NCBI GenBank assembly: GCA_034420475.1
Contig: DAOULH010000010.1
Coordinates: 62,001 to 126,000 of the forward strand
DNA length: 64,000 nucleotides
Origin: Bin87 sp034420475
GTDB lineage: Bacteria > Chloroflexota > Dehalococcoidia > Lucifugimonadales > UBA3495
Direction of reading: 5' to 3'
The notes under the pieces were generated by a model. It made no database searches, was not told where the DNA came from, and saw only the letters and a list, made by a program, of their open reading frames with translations. Numbering within the stretch: position 1 is the first letter of the stretch; the number at the start of each line of letters is the position of its first letter. Both the position numbers and the translations under genes were made by a program. Shown here one piece after another: positions 1 through 8,135 of this stretch.

Positions 1-753
1 TTGTCAGGGGTCGGGCCGGCGGACCACCTGCGGGAGGTGGGAATCCCGGTGGTGCACGAGCTGCCGGGCGTGGGCCAGAACCTGCGGGACCATCCCTCGG
101 CGTGCGTGCTGTTCCGGGCGGCCGGGGATCGCCCGGACGTGCAGGCGGCGGCGATCCAGGTGGGCCTCAGGTACACCGTTGAGGACTCGTACCTGCGCAA
201 CGACATGCAGATCACGCCGCTGCTGATGACTTCCGAGCACCGGCCGGCGCAGGTGACAATCGACGATGACGAAAATTACATCGGGATCAGCGCGAGCCTG
301 CAACTGGCGCTGGGCCAGGGCGAGTTGCGCCTGAAGTCCAACGACCCGCTGGAGTACCCGTTCCTGGACTACAATTACTACCAGGAACCCTTTGACCTGG
401 AACGGATGCGCAAGGCCATTCGCACGTGCATCGAGATTGGGGAGCACCCGGCGTACCGGGAGATCCTGCTGGAGCGGATCACCCCGGTGGATGCGGAGGC
501 GCAATCCGACGCGGCGCTGGATGACTGGCTGATGCGGAACTCGGGCACGTCGCACCACGTTTCGGGGACGTGCAAGATGGGGCCGGCCAGCGACGGCATG
601 GCCGTGGTGGACCAGCAGGGCAGGATCCACGGGCTGGAGAACATCCGGGTGGCCGACGCGTCGATCATGCCGGACTGCATCCGGGCGAACACCAACGCGA
701 CCACGATCATGATTGGCGAGAAGGTGGCGGACTACATTCGCACGGGCAGGTAA
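1..753 (+). CDS. GMC family oxidoreductase (choline dehydrogenase-like), C-terminal part
   Basis: C-terminal 250 residues of an FAD-dependent glucose-methanol-choline oxidoreductase; the reading frame is cut by the window start, so the FAD-binding N-terminus is missing and the TTG at position 1 is probably not the true start. The fragment opens with the GMC motif SGVGPADHL and PGVGQNLRDH. It ends with the catalytic-site region SHHVSGTCKMG (His185/186 of the fragment) and RANTNATTIMIGEKVADYI, which holds the second active-site residue (Asn in the choline-dehydrogenase-like group). The substrate is probably an alcohol, but this part of the protein does not define it. Confidence 0.93.
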   Translation: MSGVGPADHLREVGIPVVHELPGVGQNLRDHPSACVLFRAAGDRPDVQAAAIQVGLRYTVEDSYLRNDMQITPLLMTSEHRPAQVTIDDDENYIGISASLQLALGQGELRLKSNDPLEYPFLDYNYYQEPFDLERMRKAIRTCIEIGEHPAYREILLERITPVDAEAQSDAALDDWLMRNSGTSHHVSGTCKMGPASDGMAVVDQQGRIHGLENIRVADASIMPDCIRANTNATTIMIGEKVADYIRTGR

Positions 754-761
754 GTCGGCGC

Positions 762-916
762 AGGTTTTCAAGACCCGGTGGATTGTCATTGCGAGGCGCT
801 CGCGCCGTGGCAATCTCGATGCCGTAGTAGTAACGTCTGGTGCAGAGGTCTCGCCTACGCCAACGAGATTGCCACGTTTCGCTCGCAATGACACTTCTCC
901 CGCAAATGTGAATAGT
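762..916 (-). repeat. MITE-like inverted repetitive element, copy 1 (degenerate ends)
   Basis: A palindromic element of about 155 bp between the GMC gene and the SMP-30 gene. The well-conserved core is 785-892: one arm starts GTCATTGCGAGG and the other ends CTCGCAATGAC, each joined to a GGCAATCTCG/CGAGATTGCC block. In reverse orientation it matches the elements at 6593-6749 and 15695-15848, including the central ACGTTACTACTACGGCAT segment. Its outer ends are degenerate (TGTGAATAGT at 907-916), so no clean TA flank remains. It encodes nothing recognisable. Confidence 0.8.
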
Positions 917-958
917 TCAAATCGCAGCCCGTAGGGCGGGAGCGGGAATAGAATCGAT

Positions 959-984
959 GAGGGGCGACGCGTGCGTCGCCCCTC
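959..984 (-). terminator. Perfect palindrome downstream of the SMP-30 gene
   Basis: A 12-bp arm GAGGGGCGACGC and its exact complement separated by two bases, 20 bp beyond the stop of the minus-strand SMP-30 gene. The position suits a transcription terminator or 3-prime stabilising hairpin, although the following run on the minus strand is not T-rich. The same palindrome, with one C/T change per arm, recurs at 30111-30138, so it also behaves as a dispersed repeat. Confidence 0.5.
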
Positions 985-1003
985 AAAGTCGCGGTGGACG
1001 GGT

Positions 1004-1921
1004 TCAGATGACGCGGGGAACCGGTACGCCCGGAATGTTCACCCGCACCCGGCACAGTTCATGGAAGGTCGTAATGTACAGCGTCCGCCAGTCGCCGCCG
1101 CCGAAGCCGACATTGGTGGCCCGCCGGCCTTCGCCGAGGGCAATCGTGCCGAGATGCCGACCGTCTGGAGCGATAATCCAGACGCCGCCCGGCCCGGTGC
1201 TGTAGAGATTTCCCTCCAGGTCGCACTTCATGCCGTCCGGTACGCCGCCGCGCTCGTCGTTCACTACGCAGAACAGCCGGCCGTTGTCAATGCCGCCGTC
1301 CGGGCGGACGTCCCACGCCTTGATCAGGCCCACGCGGGAGTCATTGACGTACAGGATGCTCTCGCCGGGCGAGAAGCAGAGGCCGTTGGGGCCGACGTAG
1401 TCGTCGATCAGCAACGTGATGTCGCTGAGGTCCGGGGACACTCGATACACGCCGGCGTATCCCAGTTCCATGCCGGGGTAGGTATCGCGGTACGGGTCGG
1501 TGAAGTAAATGGCGCCGTCGGACTTGACCACCAGGTCGTTGGGACGGTTGAGACGCTTGCCCTGGTAGTTGTCGGCGACGACGGTGATGCTGCCGTCGGC
1601 TTCCTGACGGGTGACGCGGCGGGCGTCGTGCTCGCAGGCCAGGAGCCGGCCCTGCGGGTCGCGGGTCAGGCCGTTGGCCTCGTTGGTGCCGGCCTGGAAT
1701 TCGGACAGGCCGTCAGCGTCGTTGTAACGCATGCGCCGGTTGCCGCCGATGTCGCTGAAGAGCAGGTAGCCACCCTCCTGGAACCAGACCGGGCCTTCGG
1801 CGGGCCACCGGGGCACTCCGAGGGCGGAGCCGTCGCCGCCGAAACCGCTGGCGAGCCATTGGACTTCCTGGTCCAAGTCGATGATGCGTTCCAGACCGGG
1901 TGATACCTGTTCGATGGGCAT
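1004..1921 (-). CDS. SMP-30/gluconolactonase/LRE family protein
   Basis: A 305-residue six-bladed beta-propeller of the SMP-30/gluconolaconase family, calcium/zinc-dependent lactone hydrolases that open sugar lactones. The expected metal ligands are visible at family spacing: Glu42 in EGPVW, Asn179 in VGPNGL and Asp229 in VPDGM; Asn128 in NRPNDLVV is the usual substrate-side Asn. No signal peptide is apparent, so it is probably cytoplasmic. It lies 31 bp downstream of the GH15 gene on the same strand and may be co-transcribed with it, which suggests sugar or sugar-acid metabolism. The exact lactone is unknown. Confidence 0.9.
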   Translation of the reverse strand: MPIEQVSPGLERIIDLDQEVQWLASGFGGDGSALGVPRWPAEGPVWFQEGGYLLFSDIGGNRRMRYNDADGLSEFQAGTNEANGLTRDPQGRLLACEHDARRVTRQEADGSITVVADNYQGKRLNRPNDLVVKSDGAIYFTDPYRDTYPGMELGYAGVYRVSPDLSDITLLIDDYVGPNGLCFSPGESILYVNDSRVGLIKAWDVRPDGGIDNGRLFCVVNDERGGVPDGMKCDLEGNLYSTGPGGVWIIAPDGRHLGTIALGEGRRATNVGFGGGDWRTLYITTFHELCRVRVNIPGVPVPRVI

Positions 1922-1952
1922 ACTGGCTGCTCCTTATTGATTGCGGGGTTGA

Positions 1953-3794
1953 TTACCGGATGCCGGCCAGCGCGCGGTCGAGGTTGAACGCGGAGCTGAT
2001 CAGGGCGAGGTGGGTGAAAGCCTGGGGGAAATTGCCGAGGCCCTCGCCGCTGGGGCCGGTCTCTTCAGCGTACAGGCCCAGGTGGTTGGCGTAGCCCAGC
2101 ATCTTCTCGAACATGAGGCGGGCCTGGTCGAGCCGCCGGGGGTCGCCCCAGCCGGCGCGGGTGAGCGCCTCGACGAGCCAGAAGGTGCACATGTTGAACG
2201 TGCCCTCGTGTCCGGTCAGGCCGTCGGCGAACTGCTCGTGGTTGTAGCGATAGACGAGGCTGTCGGACACGAGCCCGCCCTGCTGGGGGCTGCGGTTGAT
2301 GGCGTCAATGGTGCTCAACATGCGAGGGTCGGTGGGCGACATGAAGAACACCAACGGCATGAGCAGGTTGGATGCGTCCAGGGAGTCGCTGCCGTAGTGC
2401 TGGACGAAGGCCTGGCGGTCCTGGTTCCAGCCGCGACTCTGGATCTCCTCGTAGATTTCATCGCGGGTGGAGATCCAGAGCTGGCGCTCGGAAGGGAAAG
2501 AGCGCAGTTCCGAAAGCTTCAGGGCGCGGTCGAGCATGACCCAACACATCAACTTGGAGTAAACGAACTGCTGCCGGCCGCCGCGGGTTTCCCAGATGCC
2601 CTCGTCGGCCAGGCGCCAGTTTTCGCAGACCCAGTTGGTCATCTGGCGGAGCTTGGTCCAGAAGTCGAAGGATATGGGTTCGCCGTACCGGTTGAACAGG
2701 TAGACGGAGTCCATCAGCTCGCCGTAGATGTCCAGCTGGAGCTGGTCGTAGGCGCCGTTGCCGATGCGCACGGGCTTCGAGCCCCGGTAGCCATCCAGGT
2801 GATCCAGGGTCACCTCGTTGAGGTTGCGGCGACCGTCGATGCCGTAGAGGATCTGGATGTTGCTCCAGTCGCCGTCGAAGGGATCGATCTGCGCCTCCAG
2901 CCAGTGCATAAACTGGCTGGCTTCGTTGGTGAAGCCGATGCGGAGGAGGGCGTACAGGGTGAAGGCGGCGTCGCGGATCCAGGTGTAGCGGTAGTCCCAG
3001 TTACGCACTCCGCCGAGCTCCTCCGGGAGGCTGCAGGTGGGCGCGGCGACGATAGCGCCGGTGGGTTCGTAGGTGAGCAGCTTGAGGACGAGGGCGGAGC
3101 GCTCGACCATCTCCCGCCACCGGCCCTTGTAGGTGCACTGAGAAAGCCAGTTGCGCCAGTAGGCTACGGTTTCCTCGAACAGGGCGGTGCTTTCCCGTTC
3201 CGACGGAGGATGATAGTCGACGGTGTCGTCCCCCATGATGCCGATGGAAAAGGTGGAGGACTGGCCTTCGTTGAGGACGAAGGCGCCGAGGACGCCGCCA
3301 TCGTGTTGTTCCAGGAGGATATCGGTGGACAGCTGCAGGCCCAGGCCGTTGGAGATGAACGCCGCCCCATTTTCGTTCAGCTCGACCCGGTGCCGGTCCC
3401 GGGCGTAGTTGAATGCGGGATAGCATTCCAAGAAGAAGGGTACGACACCCCGGACGCAATTGACCCGTCGGATCAACTCGGTGTGGCGATGCGGGTGTTG
3501 CGGTGACGACACCGGCATGAAGTCGATGACTTCGGCGACGCCGTTTTCCGCCAGGAACCGGGTGATCAACACGTTGGTGTCGGGCCAGTACACCTGGCGC
3601 TGGACAGGCGGCGCGTCCAACAGTGGAGCAATCCTGAAGTAGCCGCCCTTCTTGTCGTCCAGGATCGCGCCGAAAACGCTGGGGGAATCGAAGTCGGGGC
3701 AGCAGAACCAGTCCACGGACCCATTGACGCCGATGAGGGCGCAGGTCCGCATGTTGCCGACGATTCCGTATTCTTCTATCGGCAGGTAGGCCAT
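1953..3794 (-). CDS. Glycoside hydrolase family 15 protein (glucoamylase/trehalase-like)
   Basis: A 613-residue GH15 protein with the typical start YLPIEEYGIVGNMRTCALIG and the signature WDYRYTWIRDA (about 266-276). The likely general acid is Glu402 (WETRG) and the general base is Glu530 in GHEGTFNMCTFW. These bacterial cytosolic GH15 proteins are inverting alpha-glucosidases acting on trehalose or short alpha-glucans; the actinobacterial homologues characterised as trehalases share this architecture. No signal peptide is seen. The gene follows a DM13 membrane protein by 20 bp and precedes the SMP-30 gene by 31 bp. The substrate cannot be fixed from sequence. Confidence 0.93.
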   Translation of the reverse strand: MAYLPIEEYGIVGNMRTCALIGVNGSVDWFCCPDFDSPSVFGAILDDKKGGYFRIAPLLDAPPVQRQVYWPDTNVLITRFLAENGVAEVIDFMPVSSPQHPHRHTELIRRVNCVRGVVPFFLECYPAFNYARDRHRVELNENGAAFISNGLGLQLSTDILLEQHDGGVLGAFVLNEGQSSTFSIGIMGDDTVDYHPPSERESTALFEETVAYWRNWLSQCTYKGRWREMVERSALVLKLLTYEPTGAIVAAPTCSLPEELGGVRNWDYRYTWIRDAAFTLYALLRIGFTNEASQFMHWLEAQIDPFDGDWSNIQILYGIDGRRNLNEVTLDHLDGYRGSKPVRIGNGAYDQLQLDIYGELMDSVYLFNRYGEPISFDFWTKLRQMTNWVCENWRLADEGIWETRGGRQQFVYSKLMCWVMLDRALKLSELRSFPSERQLWISTRDEIYEEIQSRGWNQDRQAFVQHYGSDSLDASNLLMPLVFFMSPTDPRMLSTIDAINRSPQQGGLVSDSLVYRYNHEQFADGLTGHEGTFNMCTFWLVEALTRAGWGDPRRLDQARLMFEKMLGYANHLGLYAEETGPSGEGLGNFPQAFTHLALISSAFNLDRALAGIR

Positions 3795-3814
3795 GAGGTC
3801 GGCCCTCGAGTCGA

Positions 3815-4429
3815 TTATCCCGACGAAGTTTCCAGCGTGGCGACGCTGAATACCACTCGGAACGGGTTGCAGTATATGACCACACTCTGGACATCGGCCA
3901 GCGATACGCTGGACGGTATGTCATAGTTTTGCGAGCCGACGTTGCCCTTCAACTTGCCCAACTCCACGTAGCCCGCATCATCCAGGTCCGAATGGCTTTC
4001 GGGGTTAGGGGCGTTGGCCAGGAGCACGCGGAGGTCCGGCCCGTTGGTGACGCGGAAGTCCTCCAACCGGAGAATCTGCCCACCGTCAGCGCCCAGATCA
4101 TAAACCGTGGCAGTGCCGGAGCCCTTGTGGAAGGAGTCGGCGTCGCGGAACTGGCCCGTGAGGCCGGCCTGCGGCTGAGCCTGGGAGCCGGCAGAGCTCG
4201 AGGAGTCAGGCATCGCCTCGTCAACCGGACGCTCCAGGTTGGCTGCCGCGGCCATGGCGTCTTCGACATCGGCCATGGTCATGTTGGCGGGGACGACGGC
4301 CTGGTGGGCCAGGGGGAATTCCTCGTGAATTTCGGTGGTGGTGATCAGTGGACTGAGGAGCCACCAGGCCAGCCACGCCACGGGGATGATGATGAGTATT
4401 CCAAGTCCGACCAATAGGTATCGAAGCAT
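3815..4429 (-). CDS. Membrane-anchored DM13 domain protein
   Basis: A 204-residue protein with one N-terminal membrane helix (about 4-27), a Ser/Gln-rich low-complexity linker (about 74-90) and a C-terminal DM13 domain (about 90-202). The domain is recognised from the GTATVYDLG start, the LRLEDFRVTNGPDLRVLL block and the closing SVVIYCNPFRVVFSVATL with its single conserved Cys. DM13 domains are proposed to take part in extracytoplasmic redox or electron transfer, and the topology puts the domain outside the membrane. It is the first gene of a probable DM13-GH15-SMP-30 unit. The functional link to the glycosidase is not obvious. Confidence 0.82.
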   Translation of the reverse strand: MLRYLLVGLGILIIIPVAWLAWWLLSPLITTTEIHEEFPLAHQAVVPANMTMADVEDAMAAAANLERPVDEAMPDSSSSAGSQAQPQAGLTGQFRDADSFHKGSGTATVYDLGADGGQILRLEDFRVTNGPDLRVLLANAPNPESHSDLDDAGYVELGKLKGNVGSQNYDIPSSVSLADVQSVVIYCNPFRVVFSVATLETSSG

Positions 4430-4466
4430 TATCGCGCTCCATTCGTTGGGATGGGTTATAGGGTGC

Positions 4467-5306
4467 TCAGGATAGCGTACCTCTCAATCTGGACAGGGCG
4501 TTCCTGACGGTCTCGATATCGTCGGCGTGGGGCGCTGCTTCAATATACGCGGCGAAGTCGTCGGCAGATTGTTGATGATTGCCGGCCTTGAGGTGCACCA
4601 CGCCGCGGTCGCGCCGTTCCTCGGGCCGGTCGGGCAGGACCGCCATCAACGCGCCGATGGTGGTGATGCAGCGGTCGAACTCCTCGCGGTCCCAGTAGAT
4701 CGCCTTGAGGTTGCGGAGGACGCGGGCGAGGATTTCCCGCGGGGTCACCGGGTTGAGGTGACGCTCTTCCAAGCGGGCGTCCTCGCCGGCGGCCTGCCGC
4801 AGGACGGCGCCGCACTCGTCGCGGTTCATGAGCATACCGCCGTTGAAAGCGTCCACGAAATAGTTTTCTTCATCGCGGTGGCGGACGAGAAAGTGACCCG
4901 GCATACCGATGCCCAGCACCGGCACGCCGGCGCGCCGGCCAACCTCGATGCAGAGCAGGGACAAGGTGATGGGGATACCCAGGCGGCGCTCCAGCACCTG
5001 ATTGAGGTAGGAATTGTTGGGGTCGTAGTAGTCGTCGCGGTTGCCGGAGAATCCGATGACGCCGAAGAGCAGATCGGTGATGGCGTTAAGCTCCTCCAGG
5101 GGGCCGGCTTCGGACGGCGTGCGGGCGAGCGCGGCTTCGGCCATGCGATCCAGGTTGGCGCGGCAGCCGTCGATGTCCACGTTGGGGTCGTCGGTGGACG
5201 CGATCAGCAGGGCGCCGGTGGCAAGGTCAAAATCGCCGTCGACGGCATCGGCCGACTCCGTGGCGGCCAGCCTTTGCAGTTCGAGGATGGCGTCTGCCGC
5301 AAACAT
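4467..5306 (-). CDS. SirB1/transglutaminase-like family protein
   Basis: A 279-residue protein with a SirB1-type transglutaminase-like core: NSYLNQVLERRLGIPITLSLL, then CIEVGRRAGVPVLGIGMPGHF, which carries the His of the family. A tetratricopeptide-like C-terminus (about 180-270; ILARVLRNLKAIYWDREEF and DRGVVHLKAGNHQQSADDF) follows. The canonical transglutaminase Cys is not at the usual place, as is typical of SirB1 proteins, whose biochemical role is unclear. The ATG is preceded by AGGGAGCAG. It is transcribed toward the DM13 gene. Confidence 0.85.
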   Translation of the reverse strand: MFAADAILELQRLAATESADAVDGDFDLATGALLIASTDDPNVDIDGCRANLDRMAEAALARTPSEAGPLEELNAITDLLFGVIGFSGNRDDYYDPNNSYLNQVLERRLGIPITLSLLCIEVGRRAGVPVLGIGMPGHFLVRHRDEENYFVDAFNGGMLMNRDECGAVLRQAAGEDARLEERHLNPVTPREILARVLRNLKAIYWDREEFDRCITTIGALMAVLPDRPEERRDRGVVHLKAGNHQQSADDFAAYIEAAPHADDIETVRNALSRLRGTLS

Positions 5307-5330
5307 AAACTGCTCCCTCGCTGGCCGGGG

Positions 5331-5603
5331 TCAGACGCCGATGCCGGCGGAGCGGCGGCGGCGAAACTCGGCGGCGGTGACATCATCGACCGGGGGATTG
5401 CCGGGGTAGCTGGCCTGTTCTGCGATGACCGCTTCTTCGCGCTGGGCGATGTCGCGGACTTCACGGGTCTCCTTCCCGCAGTGGTCGCACCAGGTCAGGT
5501 CGCTGGTCATGAGTCGCATGTTGTCTTTCTTGACCGTCATGGTGCCGAATTCCCCGGAACAGCCGGCGCAACGGCGGACAATGGTGACGTCGGTAATCGG
5601 CAA
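5331..5603 (-). CDS. Small zinc-ribbon protein
   Basis: A 90-residue protein of unknown role with two CxxC knuckles, CAGC (about 12-15) and CDHC (about 39-42), as expected for a four-cysteine zinc ribbon. A charged helical tail ends RRRRSAG. The start is TTG, chosen because AAGGAGGG lies seven bases upstream and no ATG or GTG gives a better fit. It lies 24 bp upstream of the SirB1-type gene on the same strand. It may be a regulatory or RNA/DNA-binding ribbon, but nothing in the sequence decides this. Confidence 0.65.
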   Translation of the reverse strand: MPITDVTIVRRCAGCSGEFGTMTVKKDNMRLMTSDLTWCDHCGKETREVRDIAQREEAVIAEQASYPGNPPVDDVTAAEFRRRRSAGIGV

Positions 5604-5718
5604 AACCGTTCCCTCCTTATGCTACTGATGGCTCTGATGAGTGTGCGCTTGGCGGGGCAGGCTGACCCAGAAATGGCTCAGCCGCTCCGGTTCTCCAAGG
5701 CGTCAGGGACATCAACGA

Positions 5719-6477
5719 TCAGCGGGCCGTAAAGCCACCGTCCACCACCAGTTCGGCGCCGGTGATGTAGGAGGCGTCGTCGCTGGCCAGGAACAGCACG
5801 GCGTTGGCGACCTCTTCCTGCCGGCCCTCGCGGCCCATGGGCACCTGCTCTTCGATCATGGAACGGCGGCCGTCACGCACGTCTTCGGTGGAGATGTTGC
5901 CCATCATGGGCGGCATGTACCCGGGATGGACGGAGTTGACCCTGATGTTTTCGGTTCCGTATCGAACCGCCATGGCCTTGGTGAAGATGCGTACCGAGCC
6001 TTTGGATGCATTGTAGGCGGGGTGTCCGCTGAGCATCCCCACCAGGCCGGCGATGGACGAGATATTCACGATGGACCCGCCGCCGTTCTGCCGCATCTGC
6101 CCGATGGCGTGCTTGGTACCCAGAAAAACGCCGGTGGAGTTGATGTCCATGATTCGGGACCAGGCTTCAAGGCTGTCGTCATCGGGCACCGCGCGACTGC
6201 TGATGCCGGCGTTGTTGACCAGGATGTCCAGGCGGCCGAAGCGGGAGACGGCCTGGGAGACCACGTTGGCCCAGGCGTCTTCGCTGGTCACGTCGGTGTG
6301 GATGAAAACGCTTTCCCCGCCGGCCTCGTTGATCTCGGCCTCTACCTGGCGGCCGTCGTCGTCGCGGATGTCGGCGATGACGACTTTCGCCCCCTCGCGG
6401 GCGAACAGGCGGGACTCCACGGCGCCCATGCCGTGCGCGCCGCCGCTGACGATGGCGACCTTGCCTTCCAATCGCAT
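5719..6477 (-). CDS. Short-chain dehydrogenase/reductase (SDR)
   Basis: A 252-residue classical SDR. The cofactor motif is GGAHGMG near residue 12, followed by NNAG (about 89), the catalytic Ser in NISSIAG, and YNASK with the Tyr and Lys. It ends ITGAELVVDGGFTAR. The acidic residue after beta-2 (VVIADIRDDD) suggests NAD(H) preference. It is a close paralogue of the SDR at 49943-50692, with the same ending and the same HPGYMPPM/HPGLMPPM substrate-loop block. The substrate is probably a hydroxy or keto compound, not identifiable further. The start has a GGAGATG sequence upstream. Confidence 0.92.
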   Translation of the reverse strand: MRLEGKVAIVSGGAHGMGAVESRLFAREGAKVVIADIRDDDGRQVEAEINEAGGESVFIHTDVTSEDAWANVVSQAVSRFGRLDILVNNAGISSRAVPDDDSLEAWSRIMDINSTGVFLGTKHAIGQMRQNGGGSIVNISSIAGLVGMLSGHPAYNASKGSVRIFTKAMAVRYGTENIRVNSVHPGYMPPMMGNISTEDVRDGRRSMIEEQVPMGREGRQEEVANAVLFLASDDASYITGAELVVDGGFTAR

Positions 6478-6592
6478 TGCTTCATCTCCGGGAAGTCCGT
6501 AGTCTGTGACTCCGGGCTTGCCCCATGGTGGTCGGGTTCGGGCACAGGATAACCGCCGGGGGGCCGGCGTTCAACCTTGATTGGTTGGGGTA

Positions 6593-6749
6593 ACCGTTCA
6601 GACTTGGAGGGAAAGTGTCATTGCGAGCGGAGCGCGGCAATCTCGTTGGTGTAGTAGGGGAACCCTTTGGGGCAGACGTTGCTGCAACGGCATCGAGATT
6701 GCCACGGCGCCAGCGCCTCGCAATGACAACCTCTGGGATTCTGAACACT
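6593..6749 (+). repeat. MITE-like element, copy 2, flanked by TA
   Basis: A 157-bp element filling most of the 346-bp gap between the SDR and the 4-TM gene. The left end is ACCGTTCAGA (6593-6602) and the right end is TCTGAACACT (6740-6749), near-perfect terminal inverted repeats. A TA dinucleotide lies directly outside each end (6591-6592 and 6750-6751), as expected of Tc1/mariner- or IS630-type insertion. The interior has the same GTCATTGCGAG...CTCGCAATGAC arms as the copies at 762-916 and 15695-15848. It has no coding capacity. The remaining gap DNA (6478-6590, 6752-6823) shows no gene. Confidence 0.85.
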
Positions 6750-6823
6750 TACTGGTTGGGTGTATGCTGGTAGCAGAGCACTTTTAGAGGGCGGCGTTTA
6801 CCCGCTCCGATTGGTTACGAGAC

Positions 6824-7345
6824 ATGTACCAAGCGGCGGTATTCATTCACCTGGGGTCGGCGATCATATGGATCGGCGGCAGCCTGTTCCTGGCGCTGGT
6901 GCTGATTCCGGTGATGCGCCGGTACGCGCCGGCCCCGGGCGACCCGCCGATATTGCCGCCCGACATGCTCGGCAGCATGGCCCGGCGGTTCCGCTGGATT
7001 TCGTGGGTGTGCATCGTCCTGTTGGTGGCGACGGGGCTTTACATCCTGCCGACCCGGTATGGCATCGGGTTTGGGGACTTTTTCAGCCTGGGCGGGCACT
7101 TCGTGGCGACGTTGCAGGTGAAAGTGGCCCTGGTGGCGGTGGTGATCTGGCTCAGCGCGATCCACGACTTCATCATCGGGCCGTACACCAACCGGCTGAT
7201 CGAGGCGATGCAGGCAGGTGAAGAGCCGCCGGGTTACCTGCCGCTGCTCCGCCGGTCGGTGGTTTGGATTGCCCGAATCAACGTGCTGCTGACCATCCTC
7301 GTGGTCGTCGTTGCCGTGACGATGACGCGAGGCACGCCGGTTTAG
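6824..7345 (+). CDS. Four-helix integral membrane protein, CopD-like
   Basis: A 173-residue membrane protein with four predicted helices (about 4-30, 57-76, 92-118, 145-167). TM1 carries His9 and WIGGS, a pattern shared with CopD-type and related heme/copper membrane proteins; His92 and His114 flank TM3. The family assignment is from pattern and therefore tentative. The stop is 16 bp before the molybdopterin-domain gene on the same strand, so the two are probably co-expressed. This suggests the membrane protein could pass electrons to or from it, in the way MsrQ serves MsrP. Confidence 0.7.
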   Translation: MYQAAVFIHLGSAIIWIGGSLFLALVLIPVMRRYAPAPGDPPILPPDMLGSMARRFRWISWVCIVLLVATGLYILPTRYGIGFGDFFSLGGHFVATLQVKVALVAVVIWLSAIHDFIIGPYTNRLIEAMQAGEEPPGYLPLLRRSVVWIARINVLLTILVVVVAVTMTRGTPV

Positions 7346-7361
7346 CCGGGGAGATGCAGGA

Positions 7362-7877
7362 ATGACGCAACCGGAACACGCACCCGTCTTTGCAGCGCTG
7401 CCCGTTTTCGACAACCACCACGGCCGGCCGGAGGTCTGGCCGGGCCTGCGGGTGGATGGATTGGTGGAGCGGCCGACCGTGTTCAGCGCGGCGGAGTTGG
7501 TGGAGCTGACGCGCCAAACCATCGTTGACGACTTCCGCTGCGTGGACGGCTGGTCGGCGCCGGGCCAGGAGTGGGAAGGGGTTCCGCTGGCGGCGCTGCT
7601 GGACATCGTGAGGCCGCTGCCGGCCGCGCGGTTTGCGGCGATTGCCGCGATGGATTTCAGCGTCGGCGTGGCGCTGGAGGATACTTACGGGGTTCTGCTG
7701 GCGACGCGGCTCAACGGCGCTGATTTGCCGGAGGAGCATGGCGGTCCCTGCCGGCTGGTGAGCGTCGGGCAGGCGTGCTGCGCCAGCGTGAAGTGGGTGG
7801 ACAGCGTCACATTGACCGATGCGGTTCCGGAGGAGACGGCGCGGGAAATTGCGATGGCGCGGAACGCCAGCGGGTGA
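7362..7877 (+). CDS. Molybdopterin-dependent oxidoreductase domain protein (sulfite-oxidase fold)
   Basis: A 171-residue stand-alone molybdopterin-binding domain of the sulfite oxidase/YedY family. The Mo-ligand cysteine is Cys60 in DFRCVDGWS, and the later HGGPCRLV block matches the C-terminal part of the domain. It is shorter than plant or animal sulfite oxidases, with no dimerisation domain, heme domain or Tat signal, so it appears cytoplasmic. It follows the 4-TM gene by 16 bp. The substrate is unknown; sulfite or a sulfoxide would fit the family. Confidence 0.88.
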   Translation: MTQPEHAPVFAALPVFDNHHGRPEVWPGLRVDGLVERPTVFSAAELVELTRQTIVDDFRCVDGWSAPGQEWEGVPLAALLDIVRPLPAARFAAIAAMDFSVGVALEDTYGVLLATRLNGADLPEEHGGPCRLVSVGQACCASVKWVDSVTLTDAVPEETAREIAMARNASG

Positions 7878-7926
7878 ATCTCCGACAGCCTGTCACTCGC
7901 GCGTAACCAGTTTGCAGGGGAGGAAC

Positions 7927-8127
7927 AATTTACATGGATGCACAGGATGAACGGGATGGTATAAGTTGGATGACGGAAACCATCCCGCCTTCGGAAACCA
8001 TCCCATAGCCATAAGATGAATGCTCCCTTTCCGTCCTTGGGGCGCTGCTGCTGCCCGCTTCGGCCCAGAACCACTATAGAGCAGCGCATCAATCCAATCT
8101 TGTCCATCCTGTGCATCCATGTAAATT
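7927..8127. repeat. Mini-element with 22-bp perfect terminal inverted repeats
   Basis: A 201-bp segment between the molybdopterin gene and the convergent response-regulator gene. Its ends are exact 22-bp inverted repeats (7927-7948 and 8106-8127; outer bases AATTTACATGGATGCACAGG). The inside holds two direct copies of GGAAACCATCCC (about 7975-8006) and no ORF that looks real. The arm sequence is of a type seen as dispersed intergenic repeats in many bacterial genomes. It is not related to the MITE-like family elsewhere in the window. The right arm lies only 9 bp from the response-regulator stop. Confidence 0.75.
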
Positions 8128-8135
8128 CCCTGATG

